NCBI GenBank assembly: GCA_964406945.1
Contig: CAYOTO010000051.1
Coordinates: 1-21,518 of the forward strand
Direction: 5' to 3'
DNA: 21,518 nt
Source of the DNA: UBA2266 sp964406945
Lineage (GTDB): Bacteria; Planctomycetota; Phycisphaerae; Sedimentisphaerales; Anaerobacaceae
Positions 1 through 6,720 of this stretch are shown in pieces. Below the pieces are notes generated by a model. The model ran no database searches. It saw nothing but the letters and a program-made list of their open reading frames with translations, and had not been told where the DNA came from. Within the stretch, counting starts at the first letter, position 1. Every line of letters begins with the position of its first letter. The position numbers and the translations under genes were made by a program.

Positions 1-40
1 AGCCGCAGGATGCGGCGGAAGCAGAAACGGAGTAAGCACG

Positions 41-253
41 ATGTTAAGCATGGATTCAGAAACTATGGAAGGACAACTCTTATTGACGCCCCGGAAGGCT
101 GCGAAGATGTTGAGCGTCTCTGAAAAGACGCTTTACAACCGGACCAAATCCGGCGAAATCCCGGTTGTGCGGATCGGCAGGGCGGTCAGATACGACCCCA
201 AAGACCTGCGCAGCTACATCGAGGCCATGAAAGAAATTTCTGAGAAAAACTGA
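41..253 (+). CDS. Excisionase/AlpA-like helix-turn-helix protein
   Basis: A 70-residue protein made almost entirely of a MerR-like winged helix-turn-helix of the excisionase family. Residues about 15-60 carry the typical order: LLTPRKAAKML (helix 1), SVSEKTLYNRTKSGEIP (recognition helix and turn), VVRIGRAVRYDPKDLRSYI (wing and final helix). Such proteins bind DNA at element ends and steer the integrase toward excision, or act as small regulators. It lies 225 bases before the integrase on the same strand, which fits an excision or control role for the integrated element. The start at 41 has a GGAG ribosome site at 29-32, eight bases upstream; an ATG at 50 is possible but less well placed. The family is clear; the excision function is inferred from context. 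Confidence 0.85.
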   Translation: MLSMDSETMEGQLLLTPRKAAKMLSVSEKTLYNRTKSGEIPVVRIGRAVRYDPKDLRSYIEAMKEISEKN

Positions 254-261
254 GTTTGCAC

Positions 262-290
262 TTGACTTTATGTCGGGCGCGAAATAATAT
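262..290 (+). promoter_or_regulatory. Sigma70-type promoter for the RHH-integrase pair
   Basis: TTGACT at 262-267 and TAATAT at 285-290 are separated by exactly 17 bases, close to the housekeeping consensus. The expected transcription start falls at or next to the ATG at 297, so the mRNA of the following gene may have no leader. It lies in the gap between the excisionase-like gene and the RHH gene and would drive RHH plus integrase independently of the excisionase. Confidence 0.65.
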
Positions 291-296
291 CAGGGT

Positions 297-476
297 ATGG
301 CTAAGAAAATGGGAAGACCGCCGATACCGAAATCAGAGCTTAAGGCCGTGAAGGTATCATTCCGCATCACTTCGGACCTGTACAGTTCTCTAATGTCCGC
401 CGCGAAGCGGGAGGGCGTTTCGATAACCAAATTTATGCGCGATACTCTTCAGGACAAAGTGAAGGGAGGCAAATAG
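297..476 (+). CDS. Small ribbon-helix-helix DNA-binding protein
   Basis: A 59-residue protein starting MAKKMGRPP. The core reads VKVSFRITSDLYSSLMSAAK then REGVSITKFMRDTL: a beta strand with alternating residues, followed by two amphipathic helices, the pattern of the CopG/Arc (RHH) superfamily. The basic GRPP head is common in such proteins. It stops one base before the integrase ATG, so the two are cotranscribed and probably translationally coupled. Likely role: repressor of its own operon and hence of integrase expression (inferred). No good Shine-Dalgarno precedes the ATG; a near-consensus promoter ends 6 bases before it. An internal ATG at 309 (MGRPP) is an alternative start. Confidence 0.75.
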   Translation: MAKKMGRPPIPKSELKAVKVSFRITSDLYSSLMSAAKREGVSITKFMRDTLQDKVKGGK

Positions 477-477
477 C

Positions 478-1764
478 ATGGCCTCAGTATGTAAAGACGG
501 CGGGGGCACAAAACGAGTGCTCTTTGTGGACGAGCAGGGCAAGCGCCGGACGATCCGCTTAGGCAAAACGACGATCAAACAGGCTCTGTCTTTCAAGGTC
601 AAGCTGGAAGACTTGATGACCGGCAAGACCACCGGCAGCATTGCCCCGGATACGGCAAGATGGGTTGCGGACCTGCCGGATAAGATGCACGAGAAGCTTG
701 TCGAGTTTGGCCTTGTTGATCGGCGGCAGAAATCGCAGAGCGTACCGATGGGCGAGTTTGTGGCCGGTTATATCGCAAGCCGGATCGATTTGAAGCGAAG
801 CACTGTACTTGTGCTGCGGCAGGCCGAACAGAGCCTTATGGACTATTTCGGGCCAGACAAGCCGTTGGACGAAATCCACGAGGGGGATGCGGAAAGCTGG
901 CGGCTTTGGATGGTTAAGCAGGGGCTGGCCGAAGCGACCATACGCAAACGCTGCGCCAACGCGAAGCAGTTCTTGGCGTCGGCCAGGAAGCAGAAGTTGG
1001 TTTCGTCGAATCCGTTCGCGGATTTGAAATCGTCGGCTGTCAGCAATAGCGAGCGGCTGTATTTTGTCAGCAGGCAGGAAATCGGGAAGGTTTTCGATGC
1101 TTGCACTGACTGCGAATGGCGGCTGTTGTTCGGTTTGGCAAGGTTTGGGGGCCTTAGAACGCCGAGCGAGAGTTTGGGTCTGCGATGGGCTGATATTAAC
1201 TGGTCGGAAAACAGAATGCTTGTAAGAAGCCCCAAGACGGCCCATTACCCAAACGGCGCTTCCCGCATTGTGCCGATATTTGCCGAGTTAAAGCCGTACC
1301 TGATCGAGGCTTTCGAGGCTGCGGAGGAAGGGGCGGTTTACTGCATAAGCCGATACAGGCAGGCAAGCTCAAATCTGCGGACGCAAGCCCACCGGATAAT
1401 CAAGCGGGCGGGCCTGAAGCCTTGGCCGCGAACTTTCCAAAACCTGCGGGCCTCCAGAGAAACAGAACTGACAGACAACTTTCCGCTCAAGACCGTTACA
1501 AGCTGGCTGGGAAACTCCCCGACAATAGCTCTTAAGCACTACTGTAGCGTACGAGAGGAAGACTTCGAACGCGCGGCGCAGAATCCGGCGCACTTGGCGC
1601 AGAAAGCGGCGCAGTCAGGGGCGGTACAGGGTAGCACTGAGCAGCAAGCAAACCCCAGTAACGCTATGAAAAACGCCGATTTGCTGGTTGGTACGGGTGG
1701 GTACAGCGTGGTACAAAATATGTCACTAGCCCCAAGGGGATTCGAACCCCTGTTGCCGGGTTGA
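478..1764 (+). CDS. Tyrosine-type site-specific integrase
   Basis: A 428-residue tyrosine recombinase expected to catalyse integration and excision of the element at the tRNA-Glu gene beside it. Residues about 88-185 form the SAM-like core-binding domain (GEFVAGYIASRIDLKRSTV onward); about 190-370 form the catalytic domain. Visible catalytic positions: R227 in GGLRTPSE, K253 in RSPKT, R324 in FQNLRASRE, and nucleophile Y355 in ALKHYCSV. The usual box II His is Gln321 and the later His/Trp position is Asn346 (WLGNS), a pattern I associate with planctomycete integrases. The start has a strong GGGAGG site at 464-469. The C-terminal residues APRGFEPLLPG are the antisense reading of the tRNA T-arm, and the stop lies opposite the anticodon loop, so the ORF runs through the attachment site. 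Confidence 0.93.
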   Translation: MASVCKDGGGTKRVLFVDEQGKRRTIRLGKTTIKQALSFKVKLEDLMTGKTTGSIAPDTARWVADLPDKMHEKLVEFGLVDRRQKSQSVPMGEFVAGYIASRIDLKRSTVLVLRQAEQSLMDYFGPDKPLDEIHEGDAESWRLWMVKQGLAEATIRKRCANAKQFLASARKQKLVSSNPFADLKSSAVSNSERLYFVSRQEIGKVFDACTDCEWRLLFGLARFGGLRTPSESLGLRWADINWSENRMLVRSPKTAHYPNGASRIVPIFAELKPYLIEAFEAAEEGAVYCISRYRQASSNLRTQAHRIIKRAGLKPWPRTFQNLRASRETELTDNFPLKTVTSWLGNSPTIALKHYCSVREEDFERAAQNPAHLAQKAAQSGAVQGSTEQQANPSNAMKNADLLVGTGGYSVVQNMSLAPRGFEPLLPG

Positions 1765-1801
1765 AAACCCGGTGTCCTAGACCTGCCTAGACGATGGGGC
1801 C
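1727..1801 (-). tRNA. tRNA-Glu (anticodon UUC), attachment site of the element
   Basis: On the minus strand the sequence folds as a complete tRNA: acceptor GGCCCCA (1801-1795) with TGGGGCT (1734-1728), U8, a D-arm, anticodon stem CCGGG/CCCGG around loop TTTTCAA (anticodon TTC), T-stem AGGGG/CCCCT around TTCGAAT, and discriminator A at 1727. CCA is not encoded. The first acceptor pair is G1-U72 rather than the usual G-C, which would fit the 3' end having been supplied by the integrated element. It begins 8 bases after the ferredoxin stop codon on the same strand. The integrase ORF enters the tRNA from its 3' end on the opposite strand. Confidence 0.93.
1728..1764. other. Probable attachment (att) region at the tRNA-Glu 3' half
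   Basis: Tyrosine integrases of genomic islands commonly recombine within the 3' half of a tRNA gene, restoring it from element DNA. Here the integrase gene lies directly against the 3' end of tRNA-Glu and extends into it, so the crossover core should lie within the T-arm and acceptor 3' strand. The exact core cannot be set because the other end of the element lies before base 1. Confidence 0.5.
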
Positions 1802-1809
1802 AACCCTGA

Positions 1810-1983
1810 TTATTCCATTGAGATTGCTTCTACGGGGCAGGAATCCACGCACACACCGCAGTCGATGCATGCTTCGGGATCCACAACGGCCTTGTCCTCG
1901 GCCATGCTGATGGCCTGACTCGGGCACTCGTCAACACAAGTCTCACACCCCGTGCATGTTCCGGCATCCACTTTCGCTGGCAT
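1810..1983 (-). CDS. Small 2x[4Fe-4S] ferredoxin
   Basis: A 57-residue bacterial-type ferredoxin, a soluble cytoplasmic low-potential electron carrier. It has two cluster motifs: C10-x2-C13-x2-C16-x3-C20-P (CTGCETCVDECP) and C39-x2-C42-x2-C45-x3-C49-P (CIDCGVCVDSCP). The last Cys of each motif would join the cluster formed by the other, as in clostridial ferredoxins; length and symmetry match that family. The ATG at 1983 has an AGGAAAGGA site about 8 to 10 bases upstream. The stop is 8 bases before tRNA-Glu on the same strand, so one transcript may carry both. An inverted repeat at 2036-2060 lies upstream and may be an operator. Its redox partners are not in this window. Confidence 0.95.
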   Translation of the reverse strand: MPAKVDAGTCTGCETCVDECPSQAISMAEDKAVVDPEACIDCGVCVDSCPVEAISME

Positions 1984-2035
1984 CTTACAACATCCTTTCC
2001 TAGTAACTCTTTATATTGCGTCAAGTGAGTCAGAG

Positions 2036-2060
2036 AATGTTACAGAAAAGTAGTAACATT
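2036..2060 (-). promoter_or_regulatory. Operator-like inverted repeat upstream of the ferredoxin gene
   Basis: AATGTTAC (2036-2043) and GTAACATT (2053-2060) form a perfect 8-base inverted repeat with a 9-base spacer, 53 to 77 bases before the ferredoxin start codon. It is not followed by a T-run on either strand, so it is more likely a protein-binding site than a terminator. The half-site does not match FNR (TTGAT). The regulator is unknown. Confidence 0.4.
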
Positions 2061-2132
2061 ACAAACACTTTTTCGCGTTTTTTTGCAAAATATTAGGCCA
2101 AAAAAGCCGTTTGTGTTCGTTAAATCAATCCG

Positions 2133-2159
2133 AAAAAAAGCCACTTCATTCCGCTGGCT
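2133..2159 (-). terminator. Rho-independent terminator of the TPR-protein gene
   Basis: On the minus strand, AGCCA (2159-2155) pairs with TGGCT (2143-2139) and is followed by a run of seven T (2139-2133). It lies about 35 bases beyond the stop codon of the 813-residue protein. The stem is short but the T-run is strong. Confidence 0.55.
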
Positions 2160-2193
2160 CGCATCGGTCAGAGTATCGACTCGTGAGCCGCCC

Positions 2194-4635
2194 TTACTTC
2201 ACTTCCGCCGCCGAGGCGTTCGTTGATTCGACCGGCGAGCCGCCCAGGGCAACAGCCATGGCTCGGACCGCATCGTCTTCGTCGTTCTCAGCGACCCAGT
2301 TCAGAACCTTGCTGAATTTGCCGTCCGGGTCGTCGCTCAGAAGGTAAAGGGCCGCAAGTCTGACCGGCCAGCGGGGACTGCTCAGATTCTCCGAAACCGC
2401 GGTCCTCAGTTCAGAATCCAGCGGCAAAATCGTCATTTCCGCCATCGTATGGACCTTTGTTATCCATCCCTCAGTGGACGTATTCCTCAGAAGCCCCGAA
2501 TTGTGCAGCAGCGCCGATTTCAAAAGCTCGGGCATCCAGTCGGCGTATCTGTAGCGGTAGAGAGGCCGTCGTCCGGACATGATATTCTGCTCTTTCAGCA
2601 GACCGACGAAAAGCTCCGCCGTCCTGATCTTCTGGCCTTCCCGCCCAGTGGAAACCGAATTAAAGCGGCTTCTGAGGTATTTGCCCGTAAGTTCGACTCC
2701 CGGGCGTTTCACCGCAACAACCGTCGGCTTGACATTCACGAGCCGGTTCACCGTTTCGCCCTTGGCGTTGGTGACCGGATCCAGATATAGCGTAAACTCC
2801 AGATTCAGTGATGCCTGAGGGTGGCTGCGAAGCAACTCGCCAAGCTCTCCTGTGGCCAGTTTCACGGGCGTCAGCAGGCTGCGCCCCGGCTCCACAATGT
2901 AGCTGGTCCGCACCCGCCTGGAAACAAGCTTCCGGATAGTTCTGCGCAAATCGCCGCTTACCCGTACATCGATTCTGATATTACCTCTGAAAAGGCTCCT
3001 ATCGCTTATAATCAGCGGCTCTTTGGACCTGTTGACTACCGCAATCGTGCCGCCGAAATCGCTGCCGTAGGAGAATTTATTGCCCCGCAGGTTGAACTGC
3101 ACCCCTATAATCTCCTCCGGTTTCATGAATTTCGGTACCGTCTTGTCAAAGTTTGCGTTCATTACAGCCTCAACGGCGTCAGGGTCCACCGCAGGCACAT
3201 ACATCGCCCCCAGATCGGCAAGCATCCCCCTGGCTTTTTCCGCCGCCAGAGAGCCCGGATCCCGATCGACCGCTTCCTTGAGCGTGGTAATTGCCTGATC
3301 TTTACGACCCTGTTCCATCGATATCCTGGCCCTGACCAGGGCGGCTATCTGATTGTCCGGGCTGTTCTTGATGTAAGACTGGGCCCATTCCAGCTTACCG
3401 TTTTCGGCCAGGGCGTACGCCAGAATAGCTGCCGCCGCGGGGGAATTGGGCTCGGCCGAGTATGCCATATTGGCCCACTCCAGCGCCTTTGTACTCTCAG
3501 GCAGCGCGAAGCAGTAAAACCATGCAAGCTGTTTGGGCCCCAGAACGCCGCTTTTATGCTGCGAAGGCGAATCCAGCAGATTTTCAGCCTTTTGTGCCGC
3601 CGTTTTGAGGATTTGCTTGGCTTCCCGGGCATTTCCCGTCTGTTTGGCCGCTTTGCCGGCTATGGCTTCGAGCAGCAGATCGAATCGCCCCCGTTTGCGA
3701 ATAACCTTTGCTATTTGCAGACAAAGTCGTTCGTTGCCGGTGCTGTTATATGCACTGATCGCCCAAGGCAGGTATATATTCGGAGGCAAAGGCTCTGACG
3801 GATACAGATATACAAAAAGCAATGCCGAATACTGATAGGCTCGAATGGATATATCGTACAGTTGCAGGTCCTCGGCAAACTGGGCGAAATTCATCGCCGC
3901 ATCGATATCCATGGGGTTCTCACGCAGCCTCAGCCTCAAATCCCGCAAATACACCGGCGTCTCGATCCGTTCGGGCATGATCTCGAGCATCTTTTTGAAA
4001 GCTATCCTGTTGTAATTGTTGGCCGAATATGCCGAAGCGAAAAGGGCCTTTGCGTTTGCGATATCGGATTTCTCCAGCTTGAGGGCGCCCAGCAGAGTAG
4101 CCAGTTCTGAGCCGAGAACCTTGTTTTTGGGTGCAAAATCTGAATACAGCCGCGAAAGCAGGCGCTCCCTTTCCGCGCGCGAATTGAACTGGTCGAGCAT
4201 GTAGGTTATTGCATTGCCCGCGATTCCCAGATCCGCCGACGAGTCCACATACCCCTCCAGCAGCCGGTAAACATCCGCGGAATTGTCTTCGTGCGGATTG
4301 CGGCAGAGCAGACGCAGCATCATCGGCGTGGCGTAGTCGGCCCCGGAGTCAAGCCGACGGGTCGCCCGCAGAAAAACCAGTGCCTGATCGACCTGGGCCG
4401 GATTTGCATTCTCCCCGGCGAGTTCATAAGCCATTTCGTAGAACCTGCGAGCAACTGATGGCGAGAAAAGTGTATCGCTCTTTTTCGCCGGTTCCGCGGG
4501 CACAGCGGTCGAAGACCCTTGCGAATCTGAAGCTGCCGGCGATTCCTCCGGCTCGGCGTTTTCGGCCACTAAAACCACCGGCACGGCGTAAGCGACGAGA
4601 ATAGACAGCGTCAGGACGATTAGTTTTTTAGTCAT
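2194..4635 (-). CDS. Secreted TPR/HEAT-like repeat protein of unknown function
   Basis: An 813-residue protein with a clear signal peptide (MTKKLIVLTLSILVAYAVPVV, probably cut near residue 24), so periplasmic or surface exposed. Residues about 60-480 are alpha-helical repeats of tetratricopeptide type, for example the stretches around NSPAAAAILAYALAENGKLE and QGRKDQAITTLKEAVDRDPG. Residues about 510-660 look like a beta-rich domain with GNKFSYGSDFGGTIAVVNRS. The last 100 residues resemble HEAT repeats (SSPRWPVRLAALYLLSDDPD, DDAVRAMAVALGG). Such architecture suggests a scaffold for protein contacts. The ATG at 4635 has GGAGAG about 6 bases upstream. It is monocistronic, with its own terminator. 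I do not recognise a named family for the whole protein. Confidence 0.85.
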   Translation of the reverse strand: MTKKLIVLTLSILVAYAVPVVLVAENAEPEESPAASDSQGSSTAVPAEPAKKSDTLFSPSVARRFYEMAYELAGENANPAQVDQALVFLRATRRLDSGADYATPMMLRLLCRNPHEDNSADVYRLLEGYVDSSADLGIAGNAITYMLDQFNSRAERERLLSRLYSDFAPKNKVLGSELATLLGALKLEKSDIANAKALFASAYSANNYNRIAFKKMLEIMPERIETPVYLRDLRLRLRENPMDIDAAMNFAQFAEDLQLYDISIRAYQYSALLFVYLYPSEPLPPNIYLPWAISAYNSTGNERLCLQIAKVIRKRGRFDLLLEAIAGKAAKQTGNAREAKQILKTAAQKAENLLDSPSQHKSGVLGPKQLAWFYCFALPESTKALEWANMAYSAEPNSPAAAAILAYALAENGKLEWAQSYIKNSPDNQIAALVRARISMEQGRKDQAITTLKEAVDRDPGSLAAEKARGMLADLGAMYVPAVDPDAVEAVMNANFDKTVPKFMKPEEIIGVQFNLRGNKFSYGSDFGGTIAVVNRSKEPLIISDRSLFRGNIRIDVRVSGDLRRTIRKLVSRRVRTSYIVEPGRSLLTPVKLATGELGELLRSHPQASLNLEFTLYLDPVTNAKGETVNRLVNVKPTVVAVKRPGVELTGKYLRSRFNSVSTGREGQKIRTAELFVGLLKEQNIMSGRRPLYRYRYADWMPELLKSALLHNSGLLRNTSTEGWITKVHTMAEMTILPLDSELRTAVSENLSSPRWPVRLAALYLLSDDPDGKFSKVLNWVAENDEDDAVRAMAVALGGSPVESTNASAAEVK

Positions 4636-4896
4636 TTTAACTCTCCAGGCAATCTTCTCCAGGCCGCTGAGCAGCCAACGGCTTATAGCGGCTGTACGTG
4701 GTTCTTTCAGATAGAACCCGACACACCCGCCGATTATCAGGAATCCGCCGTCCGATCACGTGGTCTTCGGCAATCACATGTCCGCGGCTTTCCCGGACTC
4801 TGTTCTACGGGTTGGAAGGCCCTATGGTTCTGCCCGGGCGGGGTTGGTGCGGTTGCATTCCACACCAGCGACAGAGCAGATGAGATACGCATTTGC

Positions 4897-4924
4897 ACCC
4901 AATACCCAATACCCAATACCCCTT
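4897..4924 (-). repeat. Heptamer tandem repeat forming a G-quadruplex motif on the minus strand
   Basis: ACCCAAT is repeated three times without error (4897-4917) and followed by ACCCC. Read on the minus strand this gives GGGG-TATT-GGG-TATT-GGG-TATT-GGG: four G-tracts with uniform 4-base loops, which satisfies the usual intramolecular quadruplex rule. It lies about 265-290 bases before the TPR-protein start codon. Confidence 0.7.
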
Positions 4925-5020
4925 ACACCCGATTACCTCATAACGTAATCTGCCCGGCCCGGCAGTTCTGTTAAAAAGCGTCGATCTGGCCGTTCAGCCG
5001 GGTTTGTATCGGACGACTGA

Positions 5021-5042
5021 ATAGTACGTTTATAGTACGTTT
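5021..5042 (+). repeat. Two tandem copies of an 11-base repeat
   Basis: ATAGTACGTTT occurs at 5021-5031 and again, immediately adjacent and identical, at 5032-5042. The 11-base period places the copies about one helical turn apart, as for a paired binding site, but a slippage duplication is equally possible. Confidence 0.6.
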
Positions 5043-5112
5043 TCAGGTAAAATCGGCATTTACAAGCCATTGTCTGCAACCAAAATGCGGCTTAGGACCT
5101 TGGGGCTCGGCC

Positions 5113-6714
5113 TTACAGGCCTCTCTCGCGTCCGCGACTGGTCAGCAATTGCAGCATCTCCACTTTGAACAGTCTGGCCGATGACAGATAAACTCCCCCG
5201 CAAACCGGCACAATAACCGCCAGCCTAAGCAGGTCCGCGACGAAGGCATGGGACAATCCCCTCAGAAGATACCTCAGAAGCAGCCCGACAACCGCCATTA
5301 CAGCCGTCGAAGCAGCCGTTCCCATGAATGCATGCCGCATGCCTTCAAAGAGATTCGCCCCCAGACGCATCCGCAAGGTGCCCACGAGAATGGTTATTTG
5401 AATGTAAGAGCATATCGCGGTCGAGCAGGCTAGTCCGCCGGTTCCCAGCACCCATATCAGCGAAAGGTTCAGCACGATATTGGCCGCAACCGCAATAAGC
5501 GCGCTGCGCATCGGTATTCGCGGCTCATGCATTGCGTAAAAGGCCCTGGTCGCAATCTGCTGTACGAAAAAACCGGTCAGACCCAACGCATAAAACAGAA
5601 GGGTGGTCGCCGCCGTGTGAGTATCGGCGGCGGTAAACTTATCTCCGTGCTCGAAAGCCGCAGCCACCAGCGGCCTGGCCACCAGAAGCAGCCCGACCGT
5701 CGCCGGAGCCCCAACGAAAAGTGCTGCTTTCAGGCCCTTCGATATGGTCCTTGTAAGCCCGTTTAGGTCGTTTTTAGCCGCTTTGGTGCTCATCAGTGGG
5801 AAAATAGCCGTAGCCAGCGAAATCCCGAGCACCCCCAGCGGCATCTGGTAAAGCCTCTGGGCGGCATTAAGATATGAAACGCAGCCTCTTTGCAGCGGAT
5901 ATGCGAATCTCCGCCCCATAAGGGTGAAGTACTCGCCTTTCGCCGGAGAACTGGAAAACCACCACGCGATCAGATCGTCGAAAAGCGTATTAATCTGGGT
6001 CGCAGTCAGCCCGATAATCATCGGGCCCATCATAGCCAGTATGTGACCGAAAGCCTCCGAACGCACCTGCCAGGCCGGCTTCAGCGGCACTCCGTTGGCC
6101 CTTAGAAAGGGGATTTGCATCCCGATCTGCGCCAGCCCGGCCGCGAGTACTGCGACGGCAACCACAAAAAGCATCGCCGCACCCTCCAGCCCAAACACAA
6201 GACCGGCCGTCAGAAGAGATACTATTATAAAGATGTTGAGCAGAACCGGGGCCGCCGCCGGAGCCGCGAAATGGCCGTGCACGTGCAGCAGACCGGCCAT
6301 GATCGCCACCATACATATCATAAGCATGTATGGCAGCATGATCGAGGTCAGCGACAGTATCAGCCGGGTATCCGGGTTAATATCGGACAAAGCCGCGAAA
6401 AGCCACATTCCGCCCCACCCCAGCAGCACCAGCCCCGCGAGTATGACGAATATCACCGTCAGCACCGTCCGCGCCAGCAAACGTGCATTTTCCGGGTCTT
6501 TGTGCAATTCACGGCTGTAAACCGGAATCAGCGAAGCGGCCGCGGCCCCTTCCCCGAACAGCCTGCGGCTCAGATTTGGTATCTTGAACGCGATAAACCA
6601 CGCGTCCAGCAGGCCGCTGGCGCCGAAGAAGTAGAAATAGGAAATATCGCGGACCAGGCCGAACACCCGGGAAAGCACCGTCAACGAAGCAATTTGCCTG
6701 AAGCCTTTAACCAT
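5113..6714 (-). CDS. murJ: Lipid II flippase MurJ
   Basis: A 533-residue multi-pass inner-membrane protein of the MOP/MATE superfamily that moves lipid II across the membrane for peptidoglycan synthesis. The N-terminus shows the MurJ signature: S15-R16 and R22-D23 in LSRVFGLVRD, D37 in LLDAWFIAFKIPN, and R50/R51 in SRRLFGEGAAAASLIPVYS. These correspond to the functionally important Arg18, Arg24, Asp39 and Arg52 region of E. coli MurJ. About 14 hydrophobic segments follow. Length is close to the usual 510-540. The ATG at 6714 lies 6 bases after the rodA stop, so it is the second gene of a rodA-murJ operon; no strong ribosome site is visible, suggesting coupled translation. Planctomycetes were once thought to lack peptidoglycan; this pair argues for a wall. 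Confidence 0.95.
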   Translation of the reverse strand: MVKGFRQIASLTVLSRVFGLVRDISYFYFFGASGLLDAWFIAFKIPNLSRRLFGEGAAAASLIPVYSRELHKDPENARLLARTVLTVIFVILAGLVLLGWGGMWLFAALSDINPDTRLILSLTSIMLPYMLMICMVAIMAGLLHVHGHFAAPAAAPVLLNIFIIVSLLTAGLVFGLEGAAMLFVVAVAVLAAGLAQIGMQIPFLRANGVPLKPAWQVRSEAFGHILAMMGPMIIGLTATQINTLFDDLIAWWFSSSPAKGEYFTLMGRRFAYPLQRGCVSYLNAAQRLYQMPLGVLGISLATAIFPLMSTKAAKNDLNGLTRTISKGLKAALFVGAPATVGLLLVARPLVAAAFEHGDKFTAADTHTAATTLLFYALGLTGFFVQQIATRAFYAMHEPRIPMRSALIAVAANIVLNLSLIWVLGTGGLACSTAICSYIQITILVGTLRMRLGANLFEGMRHAFMGTAASTAVMAVVGLLLRYLLRGLSHAFVADLLRLAVIVPVCGGVYLSSARLFKVEMLQLLTSRGRERGL

Positions 6715-6720
6715 GAACGC

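Larger units (their letters stand above)
4636..5112. other. Intergenic region between the TPR gene and murJ
   Basis: No convincing gene on either strand. It is downstream of murJ and upstream of the TPR-protein gene (both minus strand). It holds three copies of ACCCAAT at 4897-4917 and an 11-base tandem duplication at 5021-5042, listed separately. I see no convincing murJ terminator. Confidence 0.6.

Noticed and set aside
1830..2024. 64-codon minus-strand frame beginning MTQYKELLGKD
   Set aside because: It overlaps the ferredoxin gene in another frame; the two complete 4Fe-4S Cys motifs decide for the ferredoxin at 1810-1983.
2821..3798. 325-codon open frame on the plus strand
   Set aside because: Antisense to the secreted TPR protein, which has signal peptide, ribosome site and terminator. 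The plus-strand product has no domain character.
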